Source: Rufibacter glacialis (GTDB taxonomy: Bacteria; Bacteroidota; Bacteroidia; Cytophagales; Hymenobacteraceae). From it: DNA of 64,000 bases. The stretch is from contig NZ_VKKZ01000019.1 of the NCBI RefSeq assembly GCF_008271745.1, positions 248,001-312,000 of the forward strand, given 5' to 3'. Positions 37,190-47,169 of the stretch are shown here, in pieces. Position 1 is the stretch's first letter; the number at the start of each line of letters is the position of its first letter. Below the pieces are notes generated by a model. The model searched no databases and was not told where the DNA came from. It saw nothing but the letters and a program-made list of their open reading frames with translations. A program made the translations under genes and the position numbers.

Positions 37190-37375
37190 ATGCAGTATCT
37201 TGATGCAGTAGAAAATATAACTCCTCAAAGGCAGCTTCCGGGAGAAGTTCTGAAGAGCTTCCTCACGCCCGAGCAAATGATCCAGTTGGCCTATGCCAGA
37301 TTGGCCTACCTGAAAGCCCTTTACAGAAAACAGCTAGGCTTTGAGGGGGAAGAATATACGCAGAAGAGGAGGTAG
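37190..37375 (+). CDS. Small hypothetical protein
   Basis: 61 residues: MQYLDAVENITPQRQLPGEV, then FLTPEQMIQLAYARLAYLKAL, then a basic end. The composition is protein-like, with a predicted amphipathic helix (PEQMIQLAYARLAYLKALYRK), and the -7 box upstream is correctly placed. I do not recognise a family. It could be a real small helical protein or chance. The neighbouring frame 37020-37211 is not supported. Confidence 0.4.
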   Translation: MQYLDAVENITPQRQLPGEVLKSFLTPEQMIQLAYARLAYLKALYRKQLGFEGEEYTQKRR

Positions 37376-37387
37376 TCAGCCCTGCCT

Positions 37388-37425
37388 GGGTTTCCTGTCC
37401 ATTTCTTTCAAAAGAGCCCTAAACC
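37388..37425. repeat. GGCC-type intergenic palindrome
   Basis: GGGTTTCCTGTCCATTTCTT then TCAAAAGAGCCCTAAACC. Arms GGGTTT and CCCTAAACC remain recognisable. Confidence 0.5.
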
Positions 37426-37528
37426 ATAACTCCTATCCAACAACCATTTACAACGCTTCCCTTCCTGGGTTTGAAAAAGGCCACCGGGCAGGGCGTTAGT
37501 AGCCTTTTCTGCCACGTTTTCAAAAAAG

Positions 37529-37570
37529 AAGGCGGTTATCTCTGCTGTGGTAGCCAGAGATAACCGCCTT
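37529..37570 (-). terminator. Terminator of the pst-phoU operon
   Basis: AAGGCGGTTATCTCTG and its exact reverse complement form a 16-bp stem with a 10-nt loop, followed on the minus strand by CTTTTTTG. Confidence 0.9.
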
Positions 37571-37609
37571 GGGGTTTCAAGCGCAACCCTCGCCTGCCAG
37601 GCAGACGAA

Positions 37610-38293
37610 TTACTGAGGATCTTTACCGCGCTTCTTTTTCTGTTTGTGCTTGACCACCTTGGCATCCACGTAGAAGATAATCTCCTCGGCAATGTTGGTG
37701 ATCTGGTCCCCAATGCGCTCCAGCTTCCGGATGATGCCCGAGACCTTGAGGCTCTGGTTGATGTTGTCTGGGTGCGCCTGGATGTACCGGATGATCACCT
37801 TGTCGGTTTTCACGTGGATCTTGTTGAGCAGCTTGTCGCGCTTGATGAGGTCGCGGGCCAGCTCGGTGTTTTCCTCGTAGAAAGCCCGTTGCACATCAGC
37901 CAGCATAGATTCAGCGGCATCATACATCTCCAGTACCCGGGTGGTTTCCAGCAGTTCGGGGTCCACGGGAAAATTGGCTTCCCTGATGAGCTGCGCGATT
38001 CCTTCAGAGGAATCACCGATGCGTTCAATGTTGGCGTTGATTTTCAGGATGGCCATGAGCCAGCGCAGGTCCACGGCCACCGGGTTGTAGAGCGCGAAGA
38101 TGTTCTCGCACATGCGGTCAATCTTGATGTCATAGGCGTTCACCTTCTTTCCGCGTTTGATGATCTTCCGGAGCAGCTCCTCATCCCCATTCAGCAGAGC
38201 GTCTTTCCCGGCCAACATCTGAAACTCCACCAGGCTCCACATTTCGTTTACCTTGTCTTTGATAGCGAGGAGCTCTTTATCTAAATGATTCAT
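37610..38293 (-). CDS. phoU: Phosphate transport regulator PhoU
   Basis: 227 residues from ATG 38293 (MNHLDKELLAIKDKVNEMWS). Two three-helix PhoU repeats, each with the metal-binding E/D-x3-D pattern: NIERIGDSSEGIAQ near residue 77 and KLERIGDQITNIAE near 180. PhoU damps Pst uptake and signals phosphate sufficiency to a PhoR-type kinase; no phoBR genes are in the window. The tail is very basic (KHKQKKKRGKDPQ). The last gene of the cluster, 164 bp after pstB, with a 15-bp perfect hairpin in that gap. Confidence 0.95.
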   Translation of the reverse strand: MNHLDKELLAIKDKVNEMWSLVEFQMLAGKDALLNGDEELLRKIIKRGKKVNAYDIKIDRMCENIFALYNPVAVDLRWLMAILKINANIERIGDSSEGIAQLIREANFPVDPELLETTRVLEMYDAAESMLADVQRAFYEENTELARDLIKRDKLLNKIHVKTDKVIIRYIQAHPDNINQSLKVSGIIRKLERIGDQITNIAEEIIFYVDAKVVKHKQKKKRGKDPQ

Positions 38294-38386
38294 GGGTCTA
38301 GAAGCTTTTCTGGGTGTTAAATAGAGGATAATATAAACAACTTTCGTCAGAACAACGGGATACTCCTTGGCCAAAGAGGCGCCGAG

Positions 38387-38430
38387 GCCTGTTTAAGGCC
38401 TGTTTCTGCAAAACGAGGCCTTAAACAGGC
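38387..38430. repeat. Hairpin/GGCC-type element between pstB and phoU
   Basis: GCCTGTTTAAGGCCT (38387-38401) and its exact complement AGGCCTTAAACAGGC (38416-38430) around a centre holding TTTCTGCAAAA. A well-paired member of the dispersed family located inside an operon. Confidence 0.75.
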
Positions 38431-38457
38431 TTTCATTCCGGGCCAGTGGCCCCGGGC

Positions 38458-39222
38458 TTACCCAAAGCGGCCGGTGATGTAGTCCTCGGTGCGTTTGTCT
38501 TTGGGGTTGGTGAAGATGGTCTTGGTTTTGGCATGCTCCACCAGTTCACCCATGTAGAAAAAAGCGGTGGTATCACTTACCCGACCGGCCTGCTGCATGT
38601 TGTGGGTTACAATCACAATGGTGTACTGCTCCTTCAGTTGGTGGATCAGCTCCTCAATCTTAGCCGTGGAGATGGGGTCCAGCGCCGAGGCGGGTTCATC
38701 CATGAGCAGCACCGAGGGGGAGATGGCCAGGGCCCGGGCAATGCACAGACGCTGTTGCTGCCCCCCAGACAACGCCAGGGCAGACTTGTTCAGGTTGTCC
38801 TTCACCTCGTTCCATAGGGCCGCCTGGTGCAGGGCTTTCTCGGCGGCCTCTGCCAAGGCGGCCTTGTTAGACATGCCCTGGATCTTGAGCCCGTAGACCA
38901 CGTTTTCATAGATGCTCTTAGGGAACGGGTTGGGTTTCTGGAACACCATGCCCACCCGCTTGCGCAATTCATCTACCAGCACGTTCTTGGCGTAGATGTT
39001 CTCCCCGTCCAGCAGGATCTCGCCTTCGGTCTTGAAGCCATCTATATAATCATTCATGCGGTTGAAGATGCGCAGGAAGGTAGACTTTCCGCAGCCGGAA
39101 GGCCCAATGAAGGCTGTCACGGTCTTTTCCTCCATGGCAACGTTGATGCCTTTGAGCGCATGGAAGTCACCGTAGTAGGCGTTGATATCCCTGGCTTCTA
39201 ACTTTATCTGTTTTTTGCTCAT
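38458..39222 (-). CDS. pstB: Phosphate ABC transporter ATP-binding protein
   Basis: 254 residues. Walker [10 protein letters not shown] near residue 40, Q-loop in [15 protein letters not shown], the PstB-specific [14 protein letters not shown], signature [14 protein letters not shown], Walker [13 protein letters not shown], and switch His in [12 protein letters not shown]. It energises PstCA uptake of inorganic phosphate. It begins 10 bp after the pstA stop. Confidence 0.98.
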   Translation of the reverse strand: MSKKQIKLEARDINAYYGDFHALKGINVAMEEKTVTAFIGPSGCGKSTFLRIFNRMNDYIDGFKTEGEILLDGENIYAKNVLVDELRKRVGMVFQKPNPFPKSIYENVVYGLKIQGMSNKAALAEAAEKALHQAALWNEVKDNLNKSALALSGGQQQRLCIARALAISPSVLLMDEPASALDPISTAKIEELIHQLKEQYTIVIVTHNMQQAGRVSDTTAFFYMGELVEHAKTKTIFTNPKDKRTEDYITGRFG

Positions 39223-39232
39223 GCTTGTGTGC

Positions 39233-40090
39233 TTACCACTTTATTTTTTTCTGCTGTTTGTTCCGTAGGTATACGGCAATGCCATTGAGCAGGAAGGTGA
39301 TCAATAATAACATGATGATGGCCGCCGCCGCATTCACCAGGAACTCGGCCTGGGGCCGGGAGGTCCAGTTGAAGATCTGGATAGGCAACACGGTGAACTC
39401 ATCATTGGGCGAGGAAGGCACGAACGGCACATAGGCCAGCGCACCCACCACCACCAGCGGCGCGGCTTCCCCTACGGCCCGGGAGAGGGACATGATCACG
39501 CCCGTCAGGATTCCGCCAAACGCGGCGGGCAGCACCTGCAGCCACGTGGTCTGCCATTTGGTGGCGCCCAGGGCAAAAGAACCCTGGCGCACCGTCTGCG
39601 GCACCGCTTTGAGCGACTCACGCGTGGTCACGATCACAATGGGTAGTACCAGGAGCGAAAGGGTCATGGCGCCGGCCAGCAGGCTACTGCCCATGCCCAT
39701 CTGCCGCACAAAGATCTCCAGACCCAGCAGACCGTAGATGATGGAAGGCACCCCCGCCAGGTTGGCGATGTTGATCTCCAGAAAAGAGGCCATCTTGGTT
39801 TTCTTGGTGTATTCCTCCAGGTAGACCCCGGCGGAAATGCCCAGCGGGAAGGCGATGAGGCTGGTGAGTACCAGGATCCAGAGGGTACCGGCCCAGGCCG
39901 TGAGAATACCAGAGCGGCTGGCCCTTCTGGAGGGCAGGCTGGTGAGGAAGTCCCAGTCAATGCGGGCCAGGCCCTCAGAGAGGATGTTGATCAGGAGCGC
40001 CGCCAGGAACACCAGCCCAATCAGCATGCAGAAGATGCCGAAGACCTGGAAGGCCTTGTCTTTGATTCGGTTGCGGGTTGAGTTAGTCAT
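39233..40090 (-). CDS. pstA: Phosphate ABC transporter permease PstA
   Basis: 285 residues with six predicted TM helices (the first is [20 protein letters not shown]) and the EAA-type coupling loop near residue 160-180 ([20 protein letters not shown], then KWQTTW). The segment [15 protein letters not shown] is typical of PstA. Overlaps pstC by 8 bp, suggesting translational coupling. Confidence 0.96.
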   Translation of the reverse strand: MTNSTRNRIKDKAFQVFGIFCMLIGLVFLAALLINILSEGLARIDWDFLTSLPSRRASRSGILTAWAGTLWILVLTSLIAFPLGISAGVYLEEYTKKTKMASFLEINIANLAGVPSIIYGLLGLEIFVRQMGMGSSLLAGAMTLSLLVLPIVIVTTRESLKAVPQTVRQGSFALGATKWQTTWLQVLPAAFGGILTGVIMSLSRAVGEAAPLVVVGALAYVPFVPSSPNDEFTVLPIQIFNWTSRPQAEFLVNAAAAIIMLLLITFLLNGIAVYLRNKQQKKIKW

Positions 40091-40958
40091 ACTTCTCCTG
40101 ATATTTCTTTTTGATCCAGAAGCTGAGGTTGTTCAGCGCGAAGGTGAACACGAACAGCACCAGGCCCGCCGCGAAGATGGTGCGGTATTCCAGTGAGCCG
40201 TGCGGCACGTCGCCCAGGCTTACCTGCACAATGTAGGTGGTGATGGTCTCAATGGGCACCAGCGGGTTGAGCGTGAACCGGGGCTGCTGGCCGGCGGCAA
40301 TGGCCACCAACATGGTTTCGCCCACCGCCCTTGAGATAGCCAGGATCACCGAGACGATGATCCCGGAGGATGCGGCCGGCACCATTACCTTGAAGGCGGT
40401 CTGCAGGCGGGTAGAGCCCATGCCATAGGCCGCCTCGCGCAGGGATTTTGGCACCGCGCTAATGGCGTCTTCGCTCAAGGAGGAGATCATGGGAATGATC
40501 ATGATGCCCATCACGATACCCGCGGAAAGGGCGTTGAAGCCCGCCAGGTTAGGAATGAAGCCTTGCAGGAACGGCGTGACCACGGTAAGGGCGAAGAACC
40601 CGTACACCACCGTAGGGATGGTGGCCAGCACCTCCAGCACGGGCTTGATGGTGCTCTTCAGCCGCGCCGGCGCGTACTCATTAAGGTATATGGCAATGGT
40701 GAGGCCCAGGGGCAAGGCCACCGCAATGGCAATGGCTGTGGTCAGGAATGTGCCTGCCACCAGCGGCAGAATCCCGAATTCCTTTTTGGCGAAAAGCGGC
40801 GTCCATTCCGTTCCGGTGATGAATTCAATGATGGACACCTTCTGGAAGAAGGGGATGGAACCTGAGAGCAGCACCCAGATAATCCCAATGGTGACCAGGA
40901 TGGTGATGGTAGCCGCCAGCCACAAAAGGCCCTCTATGATTTTCTCCGATAGTTTCAA
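40083..40958 (-). CDS. pstC: Phosphate ABC transporter permease PstC
   Basis: 291 residues with six TM helices starting at [20 protein letters not shown]. Family motifs are [27 protein letters not shown], the coupling loop [20 protein letters not shown], and [15 protein letters not shown]. It pairs with PstA to form the phosphate channel. It lies 268 bp downstream of pstS, beyond a strong hairpin. Confidence 0.96.
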   Translation of the reverse strand: MKLSEKIIEGLLWLAATITILVTIGIIWVLLSGSIPFFQKVSIIEFITGTEWTPLFAKKEFGILPLVAGTFLTTAIAIAVALPLGLTIAIYLNEYAPARLKSTIKPVLEVLATIPTVVYGFFALTVVTPFLQGFIPNLAGFNALSAGIVMGIMIIPMISSLSEDAISAVPKSLREAAYGMGSTRLQTAFKVMVPAASSGIIVSVILAISRAVGETMLVAIAAGQQPRFTLNPLVPIETITTYIVQVSLGDVPHGSLEYRTIFAAGLVLFVFTFALNNLSFWIKKKYQEKYD

Positions 40959-41067
40959 ACCTTGGGAGTTTAGTTTCGGCTGGGCCGCAAAAGGGGCCTA
41001 GCCGGTTTGGTTGACATTTAGTACTAGCTTGTCCTGCCGCGTACTCCGCAGGCAGGAAGGGTGAGCC

Positions 41068-41106
41068 GGGTTTTAGACCTCTTTTCACAGAAACAGGCCC
41101 AAAATG
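41068..41106. repeat. GGCC/TTTTCACAGAAA intergenic palindrome
   Basis: GGGTTTTAGACCTCTTTTCA then CAGAAACAGGCCCAAAATG, almost the same core as the copy at 24225-24265. Confidence 0.65.
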
Positions 41107-41156
41107 AAGGTGGACTTACCTAGGAAGGCTTCCTCCTTGGCTTGTGGGCCTGCCGG

Positions 41157-41210
41157 GGAAAAGCGGTTTAAGGGGTGTTTTAAGAAAAATGACCCTTAAA
41201 CCGCTTTTCC
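41157..41210 (-). terminator. Intercistronic hairpin after pstS (attenuator or mRNA-stabilising stem)
   Basis: GGAAAAGCGGTTTAAGGG and CCCTTAAACCGCTTTTCC form an 18-bp stem. There is no long U-tract on the minus strand, so partial termination or 3' protection of the pstS message is more likely than full termination. Arms also fit the GGTTTAAGGG form of the dispersed palindrome. Confidence 0.7.
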
Positions 41211-41226
41211 TCTGTGAAAGGTCCGC

Positions 41227-42219
41227 TTACTTCTTCAGCCCAGAAACGAACTCTTGGAACTTCTGTTTCTGCTTCTTGATCTCTTCTTCTGGCATGGCAA
41301 TGTAGCCCACCTCAGTGCTCAAGGCATTGGCATTGTCCAGGTAGAATTCCACGAACTCCACCACCTCTGGTCGGCTGGCGGCTTTGGAGTTCACGTAGAT
41401 GAACAGAGGTCTGGAAAGCGGGGCATACGTGCCGTTTTTCACCGTCTCTGGGGAAGGCAGGATAGCGCCTTTCCCGTTCGTGTCATTCTGGTCATCTATG
41501 GCTACGGCTTTCAGTTTTGCTTTGTTCTCCACGTAGTACGCGTACCCAAAGAAACCCAGGGCGAACTTATCTGTAGACACGCCCTGCACCAGCACGTTGT
41601 CGTCTTCAGAGGCGGTAAAGTCGCCGCGGCTGGCGTGGCTCTTGCCTACCACGGCCTCTGTGAAATAGTCATAGGTGCCAGACTCTACGCCGGCGCCAAA
41701 CAAGTGAATCTCCTGGTCAGGCCATTCCGGACGGATCTGGTTCCATCTGGTGATCTTGCCTTGGGCGGCAGGCTCCCAGATTTTCTTCAGTTCGGCTACG
41801 GTCATGGTAGAAGCCCAGGTGTTCTCTGGGTGCACCACCACGGTGAGGCCGTCATAGGTTACCGGCAGTTCCAGGTAGGTGATGTTGTTTTCCTGCGCCA
41901 TTTTGGCTTCGCTCTCTGAGATAGAGCGCGAGGAGTTGTTGATGTCCGTCTCGCCGCGCACGAATTTCTTGAACCCGCCGCCGGTGCCAGACACCCCCAC
42001 GGTCACTTTCACGTCTGGTGCCTCGGTCCGGAATTCCTCGGCCACGGCCTCCGTGATAGGGTACACGGTAGAGGAGCCATCAATCTGGATGCTGCCAGTG
42101 AGATTGTCGTCGGTGCCGTTTGATTCTTTGGAGTTTCCGCCGCAGGCTCCTAAAAACAGGGTGCCGGTCACCAGCAAGGCTGCTTTGAGGGTAGAAAGGT
42201 TCAGGTTCATTTTTTTCAT
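41227..42219 (-). CDS. pstS: Phosphate-binding lipoprotein PstS
   Basis: 330 residues starting [20 protein letters not shown], with lipobox FLGAC and Cys26 as anchor. The mature part has the PBP-like phosphate-binding signature: [38 protein letters not shown], and [13 protein letters not shown]. It binds inorganic phosphate in the periplasm and delivers it to PstCA. It lies 34 bp after the porin gene stop, so the porin and PstS are co-transcribed. Confidence 0.97.
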   Translation of the reverse strand: MKKMNLNLSTLKAALLVTGTLFLGACGGNSKESNGTDDNLTGSIQIDGSSTVYPITEAVAEEFRTEAPDVKVTVGVSGTGGGFKKFVRGETDINNSSRSISESEAKMAQENNITYLELPVTYDGLTVVVHPENTWASTMTVAELKKIWEPAAQGKITRWNQIRPEWPDQEIHLFGAGVESGTYDYFTEAVVGKSHASRGDFTASEDDNVLVQGVSTDKFALGFFGYAYYVENKAKLKAVAIDDQNDTNGKGAILPSPETVKNGTYAPLSRPLFIYVNSKAASRPEVVEFVEFYLDNANALSTEVGYIAMPEEEIKKQKQKFQEFVSGLKK

Positions 42220-42253
42220 GGTGTATACGTGTTCTGTTTAAGTCAATGGAACG

Positions 42254-43537
42254 TTAGAAATTGAACTGAGCCTGGATCCTGAGCATCTGGCCGTTCTGCC
42301 GGTTGTTCAGCGCTTTGCCGTCTCGGTTGGTCCGGTCAGAGATAGTGTACTGAGTTGCGAGCTCAAAGTTGGGCAAGGGCTGCCATTCCACCCCAATCTC
42401 GGTTTCGTACACCTTGCTGAAGCGGGCATCCGTCTCGGTTTTCTTGCCGCCTTCATAGAACTGCGCCTTGACGAAAGGAACGAGATGGTGCTTTCCTATG
42501 CTGACCAGGTACATGGCCTGGGCATAGCCCCCGTGCAGGTCTTTGGTTTGGATGGTGTTGGTGGCCGGGTCAAACTCAGGGCCTTCGCCTACGTTGTATT
42601 CGGCCTGGAACCCGAACGGCTGGGGGTACATCACAAGGCTGGCGGCCACGCGTTGGTCTTTGAAGTCGCCGCCTTTGATGGCGGTGCTGCTCAACTGGTC
42701 TGCCGTGACCGTGTAGGTGCCGGTGTAGGCCTGCAGGCTGGGCTCTATGATCTGCCCGTTTTTCAGGGCGAAGGGGTAGGTAACCCGGGCTACCACGTGC
42801 TGGCTGTTGTTGGCCTCTGCGCGGTTGGCCGTCTGGCCGTTGTAGATCCCCAGCCCAAACACGCCGTAGTCACCTGAGCCTTTGAGGCGGCTGTTGGCCA
42901 GTTCACTGAATCTTTTTCTGATGTGGGCCGGGGCCCAGTAGAACATCACGCCCAGGTCACGCTCATTGGGCAAGGCGCTGTTGAGGGCGTCATTCCGGTC
43001 TTGGGTAAGGCGGTTCTGGCTGGACTGCAGGTTCTCAAACCCGTAGGGGATCTTGCTTTGCCCCACCCGCAGCCTGAATTCCTTTTCCTTGTCTAAGGAA
43101 AGGTCAAAATAGGCGTCTCTGAGTTGCACGAAGTGGAGGCTGGAACTACCGGAAGGCGTAGAGGCCAGATCTGGCTGGATATACAGATACACCCGGTCAT
43201 GGACGTTGCCGCTGAACACCAAACGGGCTCTCCGGATCAGGAAGCCGCCGCCTTCGCCCACCGATTTGTCGTATTCGGTTTTAAAGGAGGGGTTGGTTTC
43301 CAGCAGGCGGTTGTAGCGGAACTGCACATACCCCCTGAGGGAGATTTTGTCATACCACTTTGATTCGGCCTGTTTAGGGGCCACTGGCGCCGCAGCGGCA
43401 TCAGTGGTCACTACTGAGTCTTTGGCCGGAATGGTTTGGGCCGTAGCTACGCTTTGCGGAAGTGTCAATGCAATACTAAGAATAAGGCCTAACGCATACC
43501 GGTGCCCGGGTATTCTTTTGTTTATGGGTGAGAACAT
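42254..43537 (-). CDS. Phosphate-selective porin of the OprO/OprP type
   Basis: 427 residues from ATG 43537 (MFSPINKRIPGHRYALGLIL, signal peptide ending near VATAQT). A long beta-barrel with WYDKISLRGYVQFRYNRLLE at the first strand, FLIRRARLVFSGNVHDRVYL, the loop VGQSKIPYGFENLQSSQNRL, NERDLGVMFYW and a C-terminal strand LRIQAQFNF. It would bring phosphate or polyphosphate across the outer membrane. First gene of the pst cluster, with a TACTTTTG box about 175 bp upstream. Confidence 0.92.
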   Translation of the reverse strand: MFSPINKRIPGHRYALGLILSIALTLPQSVATAQTIPAKDSVVTTDAAAAPVAPKQAESKWYDKISLRGYVQFRYNRLLETNPSFKTEYDKSVGEGGGFLIRRARLVFSGNVHDRVYLYIQPDLASTPSGSSSLHFVQLRDAYFDLSLDKEKEFRLRVGQSKIPYGFENLQSSQNRLTQDRNDALNSALPNERDLGVMFYWAPAHIRKRFSELANSRLKGSGDYGVFGLGIYNGQTANRAEANNSQHVVARVTYPFALKNGQIIEPSLQAYTGTYTVTADQLSSTAIKGGDFKDQRVAASLVMYPQPFGFQAEYNVGEGPEFDPATNTIQTKDLHGGYAQAMYLVSIGKHHLVPFVKAQFYEGGKKTETDARFSKVYETEIGVEWQPLPNFELATQYTISDRTNRDGKALNNRQNGQMLRIQAQFNF

Positions 43538-43710
43538 AAGCAAAATTAAAAATGGTCTTGGCCGGCCGCTGCTCAAGGGTAGTCACGACCTTAAGTAGCT
43601 GAAATGCCGTAGCCTTGGGCGGGAAAGAAGTCTGAACGTTTTTCAGGCCTGGTTTTCCCTTTGTAGACGCCTGTAGTCAGCAGGTGTAAAGCGTTCCCAA
43701 TAACATGGTG

Positions 43711-43718
43711 CAAAAGTA
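43711..43718 (-). promoter_or_regulatory. -7 promoter box for the porin-pst operon
   Basis: Minus-strand TACTTTTG with ATTG 17 nt upstream. The leader is about 165 nt, long enough for regulation. The PhoB box of this phylum is not well defined and I cannot assign one. Confidence 0.55.
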
Positions 43719-44028
43719 GAGGCATAGTATTGCCCCAATATTACTGCTATGTTACCTAATTGTTAAGAAAACGGAAGTCACCAGGTGCGGGCAACGAAAG
43801 AAAAAGGCAGGGCCTATTTTTCGGTTAAGTTCATGGGCAAGTTTACCCCGCAGGGTGGGTTTAGCAGGCTTTTTAAGAAAATGCCGCCTAAACAGGCGAT
43901 TGGTGAGGGATGGAAAATAAAGTGCGGGCCGGGGGAAACCGGGAAAGCCATTTTGGGGTATGAGGTTAATTATCTTATATTTAATCACGCTTTTTTCATG
44001 AAATAGCTTGCGCTGAAACTATATTCTT
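43719..44028. other. Gap of about 310 bp between the porin promoter and the STAS-like gene
   Basis: Non-coding by composition. It holds a palindromic element at 43857-43895 (GGGTTTAGCAGGC, TTTTTAAGAAAA, GCCGCCTAAACAGG). A possible short plus frame at 43785-44006 simply reads through that element. Confidence 0.55.
43857..43895. repeat. GGCC-type intergenic palindrome
   Basis: GGGTTTAGCAGGCTTTTTAA then GAAAATGCCGCCTAAACAGG. Good arm symmetry (GTTTAG / CTAAAC). Confidence 0.65.
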
Positions 44029-44466
44029 ATGGGGAAGACGATCCTACTGATTGAGCCTTACATGTCTATCTGGGTAGACACCAAAACCAATATCCTGTAC
44101 GTGGACTGGTGGGGAGCCATCACCAAAGAGAATGTGTTAGACGGGTGCCGGCTGCTGCTAAGCATGCTGGAGAAAGAGACCTGCAACATGATCATCAACA
44201 ACAACGCCAACGTTACCTCCCATTGGAAGGCTACCGCTATCTGGGCCGCCACCATCGGTTTCCTGGAACTGGACAAGACCACGTGCGCTTATTTTGCCTG
44301 GGTCAAACCTCCTCAAAGCAACCTGTCATCTGACTATGTGGCCCGCCTGGATACCCGAAAAGTACAGGTGAAAATATTTGATAGCCAGTTAGCCGCCGAG
44401 CGGTGGCTGCTTTCAGTACAGCAAAACCTCCCGCAGAAAGAGGAAGCCGTAGAGGAGGCAGCCTGA
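44029..44466 (+). CDS. STAS/SpoIIAA-like hypothetical protein
   Basis: 145 residues. The order of predicted elements (WVDTKTNILYVDWWGAIT, a helix VLDGCRLLLSMLEKE, then CNMIINNNANVT, then FLELDKTTCAYFAWVKPP, then VQVKIFDSQLAAERWLLSVQ) resembles the STAS-like SpoIIAA fold found in small Bacteroidota regulators. The phosphorylatable Ser/Thr of true anti-anti-sigma factors is not obvious. Cytosolic, acidic tail. No partner kinase of the SpoIIAB type is adjacent; sensory kinases follow downstream. Function uncertain. Confidence 0.65.
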   Translation: MGKTILLIEPYMSIWVDTKTNILYVDWWGAITKENVLDGCRLLLSMLEKETCNMIINNNANVTSHWKATAIWAATIGFLELDKTTCAYFAWVKPPQSNLSSDYVARLDTRKVQVKIFDSQLAAERWLLSVQQNLPQKEEAVEEAA

Positions 44467-44973
44467 GCAGCCATCCCGGAAAAACCAGGTTGGCGGCGGT
44501 CCTTCATATTCTGGTCCAGCAGACCGGGCAGCGGTGAGGAGCCTGGCCACCGAGGAAGGGGGGCAGATTATGAAAAATCCCTGCAGACATGGACCGGGTG
44601 CTGCCTGAACCAAGCCTTAGCCAAAAGCCTGATGGCTACTTTGCGCCTTGTGGCCTTGTTCCGCCCAGGAGGGCCTTGCCCAGAGATTACTTTTGTTTAC
44701 CACTTTTTACCCGGGCACAGATCCTTCAAATAGTGAATAGATAAACAGCTGTGCAGAGGCCCAAAGGAGGAGATCGGTTTTTATCCTGTTTTACAGAAAA
44801 TATGGCCTAAACGCGGTCTCCCACCCGGCGGTTCTTGCGTAGGCAAGGGCAGCGAAAATTCTTCCCAACCTTCTACAGACCGCCCTGTTTACTTGTGGCA
44901 AGAGCGCCAATGGTTAGAACCATCCTGTGTAGTTGGCCTTAATTTTATAGATTTAGGATATTAAACGAAGAAA
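44467..44973. other. Gap of about 500 bp before the first PAS kinase
   Basis: No supported gene. It contains one of the clearest palindromic elements at 44775-44816 and no -7 box consensus. Confidence 0.55.
44775..44816. repeat. GGCC/TTTTACAGAAAA intergenic palindrome
   Basis: CGGTTTTTATCCTGTTTTAC then AGAAAATATGGCCTAAACGCGG. A well-preserved copy. Confidence 0.7.
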
Positions 44974-47169
44974 GTGGCTGATAATTCAAGTTCTGCCGTT
45001 CAAAACCGGCAAAGCTCCATGAAGTGGGAGAAGTTGGCGCAGCTGTCATTGGACATGATCTGCACCTTTGATAGAGATGGGTTCTACACCTATGCGAGTG
45101 AGGCCAGCATGGGCATGCTGGGATATGAGAGTGCAGAACTGGTAGGTCGGCATTTTACTGCCTTGCTGCACCCCGATGACTTAGAAAAAACCAACAGTGC
45201 TTTCCAAACCGTTCTGCATGGTGCTAAAAGTAAGGACTTTGAGAACCGGTTGGTGCACAAGCAGGGCAACCTGGTGCCTGTTCTGTGGTCATCTGCGCTG
45301 TCTGAGGAGGATGGCACTATTTACTGTGTGGTGCGGGACATCACCGAGCTGGAAGCGGGCAGACGCAGGTTAGAGGAGAGTGAGCACCGGTACAGAGCCT
45401 TGTTTGAGAACAACCCAGACATTGTCTACCTGGAAAACTGCGAAGGATTGCTTCTGGAGGTGAACAAGGGCTTTTGTGACATGTGGGGGATCTCCGCGGA
45501 AGAGGCCATCCACCAACCCTCGGTGTCTTTCCTGCCAGCAGAGGCGGTTTCCTCCGCTGAAGAGGCCCTGCAACAGGTGCTGCGGGGCAACACCATCCGG
45601 GAGGACCTGGAGATGGTCAAAGGAAACAAAAAGCTGGTATTCCATACCATCCAATACCCGGTCATGGTCAATGGAGAGGTGATAGGGGCCCAAACCATCG
45701 CCAGAGACATCACGTCCACGGTCTTAGCCTACCAGACCATCCAGAGCCAGGCCATGAAGCTGAATAACATCCTGGAGAGCATCACAGATGCCTTCCTTAC
45801 CCTGGACAAAGACTGGCGCATTACCTATTTCAACAAAGAGGCAGAGCAGTTGCTTCCATTTGACCGGGCCAAGCACCTGGGCGTGAACATTTGGGATCTT
45901 TTCCCCGAGGAGGTAGGAGGTCCGGCGTATTTGCTGTACCACCAGGCCATAGCAACCGGGAAGACCACCGTGTTCACCACCTTCCTGGTGGCCCACAACA
46001 AGTGGTTCCAAGTCAAAGCATACCCTTCTGGAGAGGGCCTTTCCATCTATTTTGATGACGTCACCGAGAAAGTGAACACGCAGGGGGAGTTAGAGAAGCT
46101 CTCTTTGGTGGCCAGCAAGTCTAACAACGGCATGTTGATCATTGACAAAGACGGGGTCATTGAGTGGGTGAATGAAGGGTTCTCAAGGTTGCACGGCTAT
46201 GGCCTGGAAGAGGCAGTAGGCAAGCGGCCCTTTGACCTGTTGCACCACCCCACCGTAGATGTCTCCCTTTATAAAAGCCTCAATGAGAAGCTGGGCCAGG
46301 GAGAATCTGTGTCTTTTGAGATTCTGAACCGCACTAAATCAGGGGAAGGCCTTTGGGTGAGCGTAGAGATCAGCCCGGTCTTTGACGAGGCCGGGAACAT
46401 CACCCAATTTGTAGTGGTGCAGACAGACATCTCTGCCCTGAAGCAGTCTGAGCAGGAACTCACGAAATTGGCCAATGACCTTTACCGGCAGAAAAGCGAT
46501 CTGCAGCAATTCTCCTACATCATCTCCCACAACCTGAGAGGACCTGTGGCCAATGCCCTGGGCCTGACAGACCTCCTCATGGAAGTGCCCAGCGATACCG
46601 TGGTCTTCAGCAAGTCATTGCGATTCCTGCAGCAGAGCGTCAAGAAGTTAGATGCGGTGCTCATGGATGTGAACACCATTCTGGGGGTACGGGACAGCAA
46701 AGGCAACCTGGAGGTAGAGCAGGTAGATATCCTCAATGTGTTAGAGCAGGCCCTGTCTTCGTTTAAAGAACCCCTCTCTTCCACCGGGGCAAAGGTGATC
46801 ATAGACGTGGAGGAAGACATGCGCGTGAGGGCCAACAAAGCGTATTTACACAGTATTTTTTATAATCTGCTGTCAAACTCCATTAAATACCGGTCAGAAG
46901 AGCGAAGCCTGGAGATTCGGGTTAAATGCTTTGAATATGCCGAGAACAGGATGGTCATCTCCTTTTCAGACAACGGGACCGGTTTTGATATGGACAAGGC
47001 GAAAGACAACATCTTTAAACTATACAAGCGGTTCCACACGGAACAGGAGGGGCGGGGTATGGGATTGTTCCTGATCAAAAGTCACTTAGACGCCATGGAC
47101 GGTCATGTGGAAGTCACCAGCCGGGTAGGCGAAGGCACCAAATTCATGTTGTTCTTATCCTTGAAATAA
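44974..47169 (+). CDS. Multi-PAS sensor histidine kinase, orphan (1)
   Basis: 731 residues from GTG 44974; ATG at residue 16 (45019, MKWEKLAQLS) is an alternative. No membrane segment, so cytosolic. Four PAS domains (about 15-130, 140-250, 270-375, 380-500) joined by coiled coils. A HisKA region has the phospho-acceptor His in QQFSYIISHNLRGPVAN near residue 520, and an HATPase_c domain follows with N-box LLSNSIKYRS, SDNGTGFDM and GRGMGLFLI. No response regulator is adjacent. Signal unknown. The PAS-rich cytosolic form is common in Cytophagales. Confidence 0.9.
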   Translation: MADNSSSAVQNRQSSMKWEKLAQLSLDMICTFDRDGFYTYASEASMGMLGYESAELVGRHFTALLHPDDLEKTNSAFQTVLHGAKSKDFENRLVHKQGNLVPVLWSSALSEEDGTIYCVVRDITELEAGRRRLEESEHRYRALFENNPDIVYLENCEGLLLEVNKGFCDMWGISAEEAIHQPSVSFLPAEAVSSAEEALQQVLRGNTIREDLEMVKGNKKLVFHTIQYPVMVNGEVIGAQTIARDITSTVLAYQTIQSQAMKLNNILESITDAFLTLDKDWRITYFNKEAEQLLPFDRAKHLGVNIWDLFPEEVGGPAYLLYHQAIATGKTTVFTTFLVAHNKWFQVKAYPSGEGLSIYFDDVTEKVNTQGELEKLSLVASKSNNGMLIIDKDGVIEWVNEGFSRLHGYGLEEAVGKRPFDLLHHPTVDVSLYKSLNEKLGQGESVSFEILNRTKSGEGLWVSVEISPVFDEAGNITQFVVVQTDISALKQSEQELTKLANDLYRQKSDLQQFSYIISHNLRGPVANALGLTDLLMEVPSDTVVFSKSLRFLQQSVKKLDAVLMDVNTILGVRDSKGNLEVEQVDILNVLEQALSSFKEPLSSTGAKVIIDVEEDMRVRANKAYLHSIFYNLLSNSIKYRSEERSLEIRVKCFEYAENRMVISFSDNGTGFDMDKAKDNIFKLYKRFHTEQEGRGMGLFLIKSHLDAMDGHVEVTSRVGEGTKFMLFLSLK

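Noticed and set aside
37020-37211. Plus-strand ORF before the small 61-residue protein
   Set aside because: It overlaps the YheT promoter region and the -7 box, and its composition is not protein-like.
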